DNA from: an uncultured Clostridia bacterium
GTDB taxonomy: Bacteria > Bacillota > Clostridia > TANB77 > CAG-508
Reading direction: 5' to 3'
Assembly: GCA_934169535.1 (NCBI GenBank)
Contig: CAKPOC010000021.1
Location: 1-17,624 of the forward strand
DNA: 17,624 nt
Positions 1-5,191 of the stretch are shown one piece after another. Each line of letters opens with the position of its first letter. Position 1 is the stretch's first letter. Below the pieces are notes generated by a model, which saw nothing but the letters and a program-made list of their open reading frames with translations, was not told the origin of the DNA and made no database searches. The position numbers and the translations under genes are program-made.

Positions 1-91
1 GTAAAACCACGATTGTTACTACAAGCGCAACTAGTGTAATACCCTTATTTTCTATGTTTTTACATTTCAAAAAATTTCCTCTGTTGTTCAT
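1..91 (-). CDS. type IV pilin-like (prepilin) protein, N-terminus only
   Basis: This is the first 30 codons of a gene that runs off the left edge. The peptide has a short basic leader, then KGITLVALVVTIVVL, the classic prepilin pattern of a glycine cleavage site followed by a hydrophobic helix. Prepilin peptidase would cut after Gly17. The glutamate usual at mature position 5 is replaced by alanine, as I recall for many clostridial pilin-like proteins, so it may be a minor pilin, pseudopilin or other type IV-filament-related secreted protein. The start is the ATG at 89-91, preceded by AAAGGAAAG. A sigma-A-type promoter lies about 100 bp upstream, so it is transcribed separately from the spoVA operon. 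The mature domain is outside the window, so the substrate or filament is unknown. Confidence 0.75.
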   Translation of the reverse strand, partial: MNNRGNFLKCKNIENKGITLVALVVTIVVL

Positions 92-191
92 TTTTTCTTT
101 CCTTTCGTTCGTTTATATTTTTATATTAGATTTTCCAAATTTTATGTAAAATATGTATTACTTTAACATCTATTTCAAAATTTCTGAATCA

Positions 192-220
192 ATTTTATAT
201 CCACTGACGTTAAAAGTCAA
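192..220 (-). promoter_or_regulatory. sigma-A-type promoter for the pilin-like gene
   Basis: On the minus strand there is TTGACT (215-220), a 17-bp spacer and TAAAAT (192-197). Transcription would start near 185, giving a leader of about 95 nt before the ATG at 91. A 9-bp inverted repeat, TGAATCAAT (185-193) and ATTGATTCA (222-230), brackets the promoter and could be an operator. Confidence 0.6.
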
Positions 221-287
221 TATTGATTCAATAATTTTTTAACATTACTTTATTTTCATAAAGTAATACTGTTAATGTATCTTCTAC

Positions 288-317
288 AAAAAATATAGGA
301 GCTATAAAAACTCCTAT
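288..317 (-). terminator. rho-independent terminator of the spoVA operon
   Basis: A hairpin with arms ATAGGAG (295-301) and CTCCTAT (311-317) is followed on the minus strand by a run of six T (288-293). It lies just after the spoVAE stop and closes the operon. Confidence 0.75.
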
Positions 318-322
318 TTAAA

Positions 323-709
323 TTATTGCTTTTTTATTTTAGGTTTTGCAATTAGTGAAGCTATATAACCAAAGAATATCGCTGCAGCAATTCCTCCACT
401 AGACGCTTTAACTCCTCCTATAAACGCTCCTAAGAGTCCGTTTTCTTTAACTGCATCAAGGGCTCCTTTGGCAAGGTTCGCTCCAAAACCCGTTAGCGGA
501 ACTGTTGCTCCACAGCCTGCAAAATCTATTAAATATTTGTATATTCCAAGTCCACCTAGTACAGCACCAACTGTTACAAATGTTACTAATATTCTTGCAG
601 GTGTAAGCTTCGTTTTGTCAATAAGAATTTGTCCTATAATACAAATTATTCCTCCCACTACAAAGCATCTTATTAATTGCATCCAGTCTATACTTTGTAT
701 AAAATCCAT
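323..709 (-). CDS. spoVAE: stage V sporulation protein AE (SpoVAE/SpoVAEb)
   Basis: The 128-residue membrane protein is close to the usual length of the SpoVAEb family. It has about four hydrophobic segments, with the family-like stretches FVVGGIICIIGQILID near residues 16-31 and GCGATVPLTGFGANLAKG near residues 65-82. In spore formers SpoVAC, SpoVAD and SpoVAEb form the conserved core of the inner-membrane channel that loads calcium-dipicolinate into the forespore and releases it at germination. The gene is last in the operon, 18 bp after spoVAD, and is followed by a terminator. The absence of spoVAA, AB and AF nearby fits the reduced C-D-E operons of clostridia. Expression in the forespore under sigma-G is expected from the family; no such promoter is visible here. 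Confidence 0.93.
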   Translation of the reverse strand: MDFIQSIDWMQLIRCFVVGGIICIIGQILIDKTKLTPARILVTFVTVGAVLGGLGIYKYLIDFAGCGATVPLTGFGANLAKGALDAVKENGLLGAFIGGVKASSGGIAAAIFFGYIASLIAKPKIKKQ

Positions 710-727
710 ATTTTTATTCCTTTCCTT

Positions 728-1738
728 TTAATTTAAATTTTCGATTGCAACTGCATGCGCAATTCCTGGAATTGTTTCCCCTTGTTGGCTACTCGTTGAG
801 TTCATAAGAGCTCCTGTTGCAACTATTAAAATATTTTTTATTTTTTTCTCCCTTAACAGTTTGAAAAAGTACCCTGAAAAAATTGTTCCAATACAAGCGC
901 ATCCGCTTCCACCTGCATGAGTATCTTGTTTGTCTTTATCAAACATAAGTACTCCGCAATCATTGTAATTATGATTTATATTAAAACCTTTTGACTTTGC
1001 CATATCCTTTAAAATGTCACTTCCAATGTGTCCCAAATCGCCTGTAATTATTGCGTCATAATAACTTGGCTTTCTTCCTGTATCATTAAAATGAGTAATT
1101 AACGTATCAAGTGCTGCAGGAGCCATAGCAGCTCCCATATTATTTGCGTCCTTTATTCCCATATCAACAATTTTGCCTGGCGTAATATGTGTTATATATG
1201 GTCCATTTCCGTTTTTTGATAGCACCACTGCCCCTGAACCTGTTACTGTCCACTGTGATGTAGGAGTCCTTTGATTTCCAAGTTCTAATGGAAATCTAAA
1301 TTGTTTTTCAGCGCTACAAAAATGGCTTGAAGTTGCACAAAGAACATTTTGAGCAGCACCTCCTTCTACAAAAACAGATCCTAAGCAGAGACTTTCTGCA
1401 AATGTTGAGCAAGCTCCAAATATTCCAAAGTACGGAATGTTGCTATCCCTTAATCCAAAATCAGATGAAATACATTGATTTAGCAAATCTCCCGCAAAGC
1501 AAAAATCTATATCTTGTGCTGGAATTTTAGACTTTGCAATTGCCAAATTTACAGTTTCTTTTATTATTTTACTTTCAGCTTTTTCCCAAGACTTTTCGCC
1601 CCAAAATTCATCATCTAAACATTTATCAAAATATTTAGCCATTGGGCCATTAGATTCTTTAGGTCCTACTATTGAAGCTGCTTCAACAATCGTTGGCATA
1701 TGTTCCATACAAATCGTTTGTTTTCCTATTTTATACAT
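728..1738 (-). CDS. spoVAD: stage V sporulation protein AD (SpoVAD)
   Basis: The 336-residue protein matches the normal SpoVAD length of about 338. The N-terminus (MYKIGKQTI, then IVGPKESNGPMAKYFD) is the family signature. SpoVAD has a thiolase-like fold without thiolase activity, and in Bacillus it binds dipicolinic acid on the outer face of the spore inner membrane. Glycine-rich thiolase-like stretches are visible, such as TVTGSGAVVLS near residue 163 and HAGGSGCACIG near residue 275. It sits between spoVAC and spoVAE. Unusually, 175 bp separate it from spoVAC, and most of that gap is a repeat-rich block. The ribosome binding site (AAAGGAT) lies just upstream of the ATG. Confidence 0.95.
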   Translation of the reverse strand: MYKIGKQTICMEHMPTIVEAASIVGPKESNGPMAKYFDKCLDDEFWGEKSWEKAESKIIKETVNLAIAKSKIPAQDIDFCFAGDLLNQCISSDFGLRDSNIPYFGIFGACSTFAESLCLGSVFVEGGAAQNVLCATSSHFCSAEKQFRFPLELGNQRTPTSQWTVTGSGAVVLSKNGNGPYITHITPGKIVDMGIKDANNMGAAMAPAALDTLITHFNDTGRKPSYYDAIITGDLGHIGSDILKDMAKSKGFNINHNYNDCGVLMFDKDKQDTHAGGSGCACIGTIFSGYFFKLLREKKIKNILIVATGALMNSTSSQQGETIPGIAHAVAIENLN

Positions 1739-1754
1739 ATAAAAATCCTTTCTT

Positions 1755-1898
1755 AAAATCGAATTTTTGATTAAAAATTAATAAGCCTTTATTTGGCAAC
1801 GGGGCGCCTTTATATTTTTACAATCATGGCGAGGATTTTTATGGCACTTTAGCCTAAAAATCGAGCTTTTGATTTAAAAATTAATAAGCTCCGTTGCC
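1755..1898. repeat. repeat-rich block between spoVAC and spoVAD
   Basis: Two imperfect direct repeats of about 31-34 bp (1755-1785 and 1856-1889) share AAAATCGA, TTTTGATT and AAAAATTAATAAG. An inverted pair, GGCAACGG (1795-1802) and CCGTTGCC (1891-1898), encloses the block. Inside is a hairpin, GATTTTTA-T-GGC (1834-1845) against GCC-TAAAAATC (1852-1862), and a GGCGCC palindrome. It contains no open frame and looks more structured than the surrounding sequence. It could be a small palindromic insertion or an intercistronic RNA structure; I do not recognise the family. Confidence 0.6.
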
Positions 1899-1913
1899 TA
1901 TAATTATTTAATA

Positions 1914-2360
1914 TCAAAAAAGCGTCGCTATGATTCCAATTATTACTGACGCAGAAATCCCAAAAACAAGTACTGGCCCCGCTACAGTAAACATTTTACC
2001 ACCCACGCCCATTATATATCCTTCAGACTTATACTCAATTGCAGGCGCTACGATAGAATTTGCAAAACCTGTAATTGGTACAAGAGATCCAGCTCCTGCA
2101 AATTTTCCTATTCTATTAAATACGTTAAGACTTGTTAATATTGCCGAAATCGCAATTAATAAAATAGAAACCGTAGTTGACGCTAAAGTTTGCTCCATTC
2201 CTCTAAAAATACAATAGTCATAAATAATTTGACCTATTGAGCAAATCAGCCCTCCTACCCAAAATGCGTTAAAACAATTTTTTAGTATTGGTGAATTCGG
2301 CGATTTTTGATTTACATATTCGTTATATTCTTTTGGTGTATTAATTTTTTCCACTGTCAC
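1914..2360 (-). CDS. spoVAC: stage V sporulation protein AC (SpoVAC)
   Basis: The 148-residue integral membrane protein has the expected family length. After a hydrophilic N-terminus, the stretch PILKNCFNAFWVGGLICSIG (residues 24-43) is diagnostic. About four membrane segments follow, with GAGSLVPITGFANSIVAPAI near residues 90-109, paralogous to the corresponding segment of SpoVAE. In Bacillus, SpoVAC behaves as a mechanosensitive channel component of the SpoVA dipicolinate transporter. The gene begins 8 bp after the upstream dodecin-like gene, with a GGAGG ribosome binding site overlapping that gene's end, so the two are surely cotranscribed. Confidence 0.95.
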   Translation of the reverse strand: MTVEKINTPKEYNEYVNQKSPNSPILKNCFNAFWVGGLICSIGQIIYDYCIFRGMEQTLASTTVSILLIAISAILTSLNVFNRIGKFAGAGSLVPITGFANSIVAPAIEYKSEGYIMGVGGKMFTVAGPVLVFGISASVIIGIIATLF

Positions 2361-2368
2361 TTCCTCCT

Positions 2369-2578
2369 TTATTTTCTATTGCTATCTATCATAAAGCTTA
2401 AATCCAAATCAACATAATATTCAGTAATTTTGTTGCCACTTATTTTTGCTTTTTGCTTTAAAATTTCAACTCCTGATAAATAATCTAAACTTTTTGAGGC
2501 TTCATCTATTGTTTTTACAATTGCATCTTTCCAAGAAACATTAGAAGAGCCTGTTATCATTAAATGTTTTTCTACCAT
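2369..2578 (-). CDS. dodecin-like protein, first gene of the spoVA operon
   Basis: The 69-residue protein has dodecin architecture: strand MVEKHLMITG, an amphipathic helix SWKDAIVKTIDEASKSL (residues 15-31), then VEILKQKAKI and a final strand (ITEYYVDLDLSFMI). Dodecins are small hollow dodecamers that store flavins or bind related ligands. The start at 2578 is chosen because AAAGGAG lies 7 bp upstream and the family begins with MVEK; a longer frame to 2629 would add 17 unrelated residues. The tryptophan of the WFEV signature found in many flavin-binding dodecins is replaced by glycine-valine (SGVEI), so flavin binding is uncertain. It is followed 8 bp later by spoVAC, which suggests a role in spores or germination. 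Confidence 0.8.
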   Translation of the reverse strand: MVEKHLMITGSSNVSWKDAIVKTIDEASKSLDYLSGVEILKQKAKISGNKITEYYVDLDLSFMIDSNRK

Positions 2579-2639
2579 ACTTTCACTCCTTTTAAATATA
2601 TCTTTTACAATTTGTGAAAAATTATACAATTTTATACGT

Positions 2640-2691
2640 AAAAAGAACTCAAAATAAACTACATTTTAAATATAGTTCATTTTGAGTTCTT
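2640..2691 (-). terminator. terminator of infC-rpmI-rplT
   Basis: A 19-bp stem with one mismatch (2643-2661 against 2673-2691) has an 11-nt loop and is followed on the minus strand by five T (2640-2644). It lies 20 bp after the rplT stop. The stem is nearly symmetric, but the T-run orientation fits leftward transcription. Confidence 0.85.
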
Positions 2692-2711
2692 AAAAATATG
2701 TACATTTTAAA

Positions 2712-3065
2712 TTATTTTGCTTTTTTAGCAACTTCTACAACTTTTGCAAAAGCGTTCATATCATTTACTGCCATTTCTGCAAGCATTTTTCTGTTTATAA
2801 CAACATTTGCTTTCTTTAATCCATTGATTAATTCACTGTATGTCATTCCATTCATTCTTGCAGCAGCATTTATTCTTGCTATCCATAGTTTTCTGAAGTT
2901 AGACTTTTTGTCTTTTCTTCCAACATATGCGTAGTTACCAGATTTCATAACAGCTTGTTTAGCCATTCTAAATCTGTAATGCTTTGCTCCATAATATCCT
3001 TTTGCTCTTTTTAATATTTTTTTATGTTTTTTACGAGTAATTATTGCTGTTTTAACTCTTGCCAT
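2712..3065 (-). CDS. rplT: 50S ribosomal protein L20
   Basis: The 117-residue, very basic protein is the standard L20 length. It has the N-terminal signature MARVKTAIITRKKHKKILKR and the conserved stretch AKGYYGAKHYRFRMAKQAV (residues 21-39), then YVGRKDKK and FRKLWIARINAAAR. L20 is an early 23S rRNA-binding assembly protein and, in both Bacillus and E. coli, the autogenous repressor of the infC-rpmI-rplT operon. Here it is the last gene, 27 bp after rpmI, with a terminator immediately downstream. The infC leader contains competing hairpins that would suit L20-dependent attenuation. Confidence 0.98.
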   Translation of the reverse strand: MARVKTAIITRKKHKKILKRAKGYYGAKHYRFRMAKQAVMKSGNYAYVGRKDKKSNFRKLWIARINAAARMNGMTYSELINGLKKANVVINRKMLAEMAVNDMNAFAKVVEVAKKAK

Positions 3066-3092
3066 TTTTCATTCACCTTCCTTAACTTTCTA

Positions 3093-3299
3093 CTATTTTG
3101 TTCCATAAGGTAACAATTTTTTAATTGCTCCTTCACATGTTTTATCTGCATAAGCATCTAATACGCTTCCTCTTGCTTTAGCTCTTGAAGTTTTATTAGC
3201 AAGAAGATGTCTTCTATTTGCTTTAGTTCTTTTTACTTTTCCTGTTGCTGTATATGAATATCTTTTCTTTGCAGCTTTGTTTGTTTTTAGTTTTGGCAT
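3093..3299 (-). CDS. rpmI: 50S ribosomal protein L35
   Basis: The 68-residue basic protein has the L35 signature MPKLKTNKAAKKRYSYTATG and the internal NRRHLLANKTSRAKAR motif (residues 28-43); the usual length is 64-66. It belongs to the large subunit. It lies between infC (51 bp upstream) and rplT (27 bp downstream), the conserved order in Firmicutes. A GGAGGAAAT ribosome binding site precedes the ATG. Confidence 0.97.
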   Translation of the reverse strand: MPKLKTNKAAKKRYSYTATGKVKRTKANRRHLLANKTSRAKARGSVLDAYADKTCEGAIKKLLPYGTK

Positions 3300-3350
3300 T
3301 ATTATTTCCTCCTTAATTAATTTGGCACTTGGCCATATATATTATAGCTT

Positions 3351-3857
3351 TTATTTTTTAGCTAATATTATAAACATATTTTTTCCTTCTAATAAAGGTT
3401 TCTTTTCCACATTTGCTATATCTGATAAATTTTCAATAAAGTTATTTAGAGTTTGTTCTCCCATTTTTGTATAGTTCATTTCTCTTCCTCTAAACCTTAC
3501 CGTAATTTTTACTTTATTGCCATCTTCAATAAATTTTCTAGCATTTTTTGCTTTGAATTCAAAATCGTGTTTTTCGATGTTAGGTGTTACCCTAATTTCT
3601 TTTAACTCTAAAGTTTTTTGGTTTTTTCTAGCTTCCTTTTCTCTTTTTGCTTGTTCAAATTTATATTTTCCATAGTTCATTAATTTGCAAACTGGTGGTT
3701 TTGTTCCTGGTGAAACTAAAACTAAATCAAGTTTTGCATCAAGGGCTTTTCCCAAAGCTTCATCTATAGGCATAACTCCCATTTTTTCGCCTTTTTCCCC
3801 TATTAATTGAACTTCCCTAGCTCTAATTTTTTCATTTATTAGTAATTCTTGTTTTAT
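3351..3857 (-). CDS. infC: translation initiation factor IF-3, predicted ATA start
   Basis: IF-3 binds the 30S subunit and enforces start-codon fidelity. The first in-frame ATG (3782) would give 143 residues and remove the conserved N-terminal region. The frame continues upstream without a stop and encodes KQELLINEKIRAREVQLIG, the diagnostic IF-3 N-terminus. A strong GGAGGTG (3866-3872) places the start at ATA (3855-3857) with an 8-nt spacer, giving 168 residues, the normal family length. Non-canonical starts (ATT or ATA) are characteristic of infC and underlie IF-3 autoregulation, because IF-3 discriminates against them. The N-terminal domain covers about residues 1-80, followed by the C-terminal domain with KEIRVTPNIEKHDFEFK. 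It is first in the infC-rpmI-rplT operon. Confidence 0.95.
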   Translation of the reverse strand: MKQELLINEKIRAREVQLIGEKGEKMGVMPIDEALGKALDAKLDLVLVSPGTKPPVCKLMNYGKYKFEQAKREKEARKNQKTLELKEIRVTPNIEKHDFEFKAKNARKFIEDGNKVKITVRFRGREMNYTKMGEQTLNNFIENLSDIANVEKKPLLEGKNMFIILAKK

Positions 3858-3872
3858 AGTTAAAACACCTCC
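3855..3872 (-). promoter_or_regulatory. Shine-Dalgarno and ATA start codon of infC
   Basis: GGAGGTG (3866-3872) is 8 nt from an ATA codon (3855-3857). No ATG, GTG or TTG is found at suitable spacing, and homology begins immediately after this codon. Confidence 0.85.
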
Positions 3873-3886
3873 ATAATATAAATTTT

Positions 3887-3925
3887 AAAGCCACAAAAAA
3901 AGATTGGCTTTTTACAAAGTCAACC
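3887..3925 (-). promoter_or_regulatory. candidate L20-type transcription attenuator in the infC leader
   Basis: On the minus strand GGTTGAC (3919-3925) can pair with GCCAATC (3902-3908, one A-C mismatch and one G-U pair), followed by seven T (3895-3901): an intrinsic terminator. A competing hairpin pairs TGGCTTT (3887-3893, minus reading) with AAAGCCA (3905-3911, minus reading) and would sequester part of the terminator stem. Two mutually exclusive structures just upstream of infC resemble the L20-leader attenuation known in Firmicutes. The regulatory ligand is inferred, not seen. Confidence 0.6.
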
Positions 3926-4019
3926 CACCTAATTATACACAATTTATATTGTAAATAAAATTAAACCTTTTGCCTTAATTAGCTAAGGTGAGCAGTGGAT
4001 TGCTTCTTAAACTATTGGT

Positions 4020-4048
4020 AGTATACTATATATTTTTTACAAAGTCAA
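4020..4048 (-). promoter_or_regulatory. sigma-A promoter of infC-rpmI-rplT
   Basis: TTGACT (4043-4048), a 17-bp spacer and TATACT (4020-4025) lie on the minus strand. The transcript would have a leader of about 155 nt before the ATA start, long enough for the attenuator. Confidence 0.8.
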
Positions 4049-4067
4049 GCATTTTTTCAAAATTTGC

Positions 4068-4096
4068 TTGACTTTTTTTGAAATTTATATTAAAAT
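4068..4096 (+). promoter_or_regulatory. sigma-A promoter of rplM-rpsI
   Basis: TTGACT (4068-4073), a 17-bp spacer and TAAAAT (4091-4096). Its -35 box lies in the right arm of a 10-bp inverted repeat, AAGTCAAGCA (4042-4051) and TGCTTGACTT (4065-4074), whose left arm holds the -35 of the divergent infC promoter. Confidence 0.75.
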
Positions 4097-4102
4097 AATA
4101 TA

Positions 4103-4201
4103 GCATTGTGAATATGGCATATTTTATGACTTCTCCCCGGTTGTGCATAAAATGTGATTACATATAAATTAACAAATTTGAAATGGAGGGTATTTTTTAC
4201 C
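4103..4201 (+). promoter_or_regulatory. rplM 5' leader with hairpin, candidate L13 leader
   Basis: The predicted leader of about 99 nt contains an 11-bp hairpin (4118-4128 against 4146-4156, one G-U pair) with a pyrimidine- and G-rich 17-nt loop, upstream of the GGAGGG ribosome binding site (4185-4190). A ribosomal-protein leader upstream of rplM is known in Firmicutes; identity with that family is an inference from position and structure only. Confidence 0.45.
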
Positions 4202-4636
4202 ATGAATAATACAACATATAGTATTAAAAAAAGTGAAATAGAAAGAAAATGGTATATAATTGATGCCGAAAATAAACCATTAGGTAGAGTTGCTGCAGAA
4301 GCTGCAAAATTATTAAGAGGAAAACATAAACCTACTTACACTCCTAATGAAGATTGCGGAGATTTCGTTATAATACTAAACTGTGATAAAGTAGTTTTAA
4401 CAGGACACAAATTAACACAAAAAATATACAGACACCACTCAGCTTATACTGGTGGAATGAAAGAAATTCAAGCAAAGGATATGCTTGCAAACAAACCAAA
4501 AAAAATGATGACTTTAGCTGTAACAGGTATGCTTCCTCACAATAGTTTAGGAAGACAAATGGCTAAAAAATTAAGAGTTTATGCAGGTGCAGAACATGTA
4601 AATGCAGCTCAAAAACCAGAAATTTGGAATTTTTAA
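4202..4636 (+). CDS. rplM: 50S ribosomal protein L13
   Basis: From the ATG at 4202 the protein is 144 residues, the normal L13 length. Signatures are WYIIDAENKPLGRVAAEAAK (residues 17-36), then LRGKHKPTY and GDFVIILNCDKVVLTG, and the C-terminal AVTGMLPHNSLGRQMAKKL. L13 binds 23S rRNA early in large-subunit assembly. An in-frame ATG at 4154 would add 16 residues but lies inside the leader hairpin and upstream of the GGAGGG ribosome binding site (4185-4190), so the 4202 start is preferred. rpsI follows after 21 bp, the universal bacterial pairing. Confidence 0.98.
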   Translation: MNNTTYSIKKSEIERKWYIIDAENKPLGRVAAEAAKLLRGKHKPTYTPNEDCGDFVIILNCDKVVLTGHKLTQKIYRHHSAYTGGMKEIQAKDMLANKPKKMMTLAVTGMLPHNSLGRQMAKKLRVYAGAEHVNAAQKPEIWNF

Positions 4637-4657
4637 TAGTAGGAGGATATATATAAA

Positions 4658-5065
4658 ATGGCTAGAGCAAAAAAGGAACAAGTTGTTTTCAATGGCACAG
4701 GAAGAAGAAAAAGTTCAGTAGCTAGAGTTAGAATAATGGATGGTAAAGGTAACATCACTGTTAACGGAGTATCTTTAGATGAATACTTTGGAGAAGAAAC
4801 TTTAAAAGTTATAGTTAGACAACCATTAACAGCTACTAACACATTAGATAAATTTGACGTTGTTGTTAACGTTAAAGGTGGCGGTTTCTCAGGCCAAGCA
4901 GGAGCTATTCGTCATGGTATAGCAAGAGCTTTAAATGCTGCTAACTTAGAATACAGACCAACATTAAAAGCTAACGGATTCTTAACAAGAGATTCTCGTA
5001 AAAAAGAAAGAAAGAAATATGGTCTTAAGAAAGCAAGAAAGGCCCCACAATTCTCAAAGAGATAG
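4658..5065 (+). CDS. rpsI: 30S ribosomal protein S9
   Basis: The 135-residue basic protein has the S9 signature GTGRRKSSVARVRI (residues 14-27) and GGGFSGQAGAIRHGIARAL (residues 75-93). It ends in the conserved basic tail KKARKAPQFSKR, whose C-terminus reaches the P-site tRNA in known ribosomes. The start is preceded by AGGAGG. It is cotranscribed with rplM and followed by a terminator. Confidence 0.98.
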   Translation: MARAKKEQVVFNGTGRRKSSVARVRIMDGKGNITVNGVSLDEYFGEETLKVIVRQPLTATNTLDKFDVVVNVKGGGFSGQAGAIRHGIARALNAANLEYRPTLKANGFLTRDSRKKERKKYGLKKARKAPQFSKR

Positions 5066-5076
5066 AAAAACAATTC

Positions 5077-5109
5077 AACCTCAGAAGTTTCAAAGCTTCC
5101 GAGGTTTTT
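5077..5109 (+). terminator. terminator of rplM-rpsI
   Basis: Arms AACCTCAGAAG and CTTCCGAGGTT (one A-C mismatch) form a hairpin ending in five T (5105-5109), 12 bp after the rpsI stop. Confidence 0.85.
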
Positions 5110-5121
5110 ATAATCCAAATA

Positions 5122-5153
5122 ATAGGGATACACTTTTTTAAGTGTACCCCTAT
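5122..5153. terminator. bidirectional hairpin between convergent genes
   Basis: A 14-bp stem with one mismatch (5122-5135 against 5140-5153) and a 4-nt loop lies between rpsI and the convergent kinase-ParB gene. T-rich sequence is present mainly within the loop and arm, so it is a less typical terminator, probably serving the minus-strand gene or backing up the rpsI terminator. Confidence 0.6.
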
Positions 5154-5191
5154 TTTAAAACTACATTAAATTTTTTAGCATCAACCTTTGT

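Noticed and set aside
2579..2629. 17-residue N-terminal extension of the dodecin-like protein
   Set aside because: The extension has no ribosome binding site of its own, includes the site used by the inner ATG, and does not fit the dodecin family start.
2579..2640. Sigma-G promoter for the spoVA operon
   Set aside because: A GTATA motif is present, but no acceptable CATNNTA-like -10 is found 17-18 bp downstream. A TATAAT is also present without a suitable -35, so I did not call a promoter.
4154..4201. 16-residue N-terminal extension of rplM
   Set aside because: The upstream ATG lies within the leader hairpin and before the GGAGGG ribosome binding site; L13 homology and length fit the ATG at 4202.
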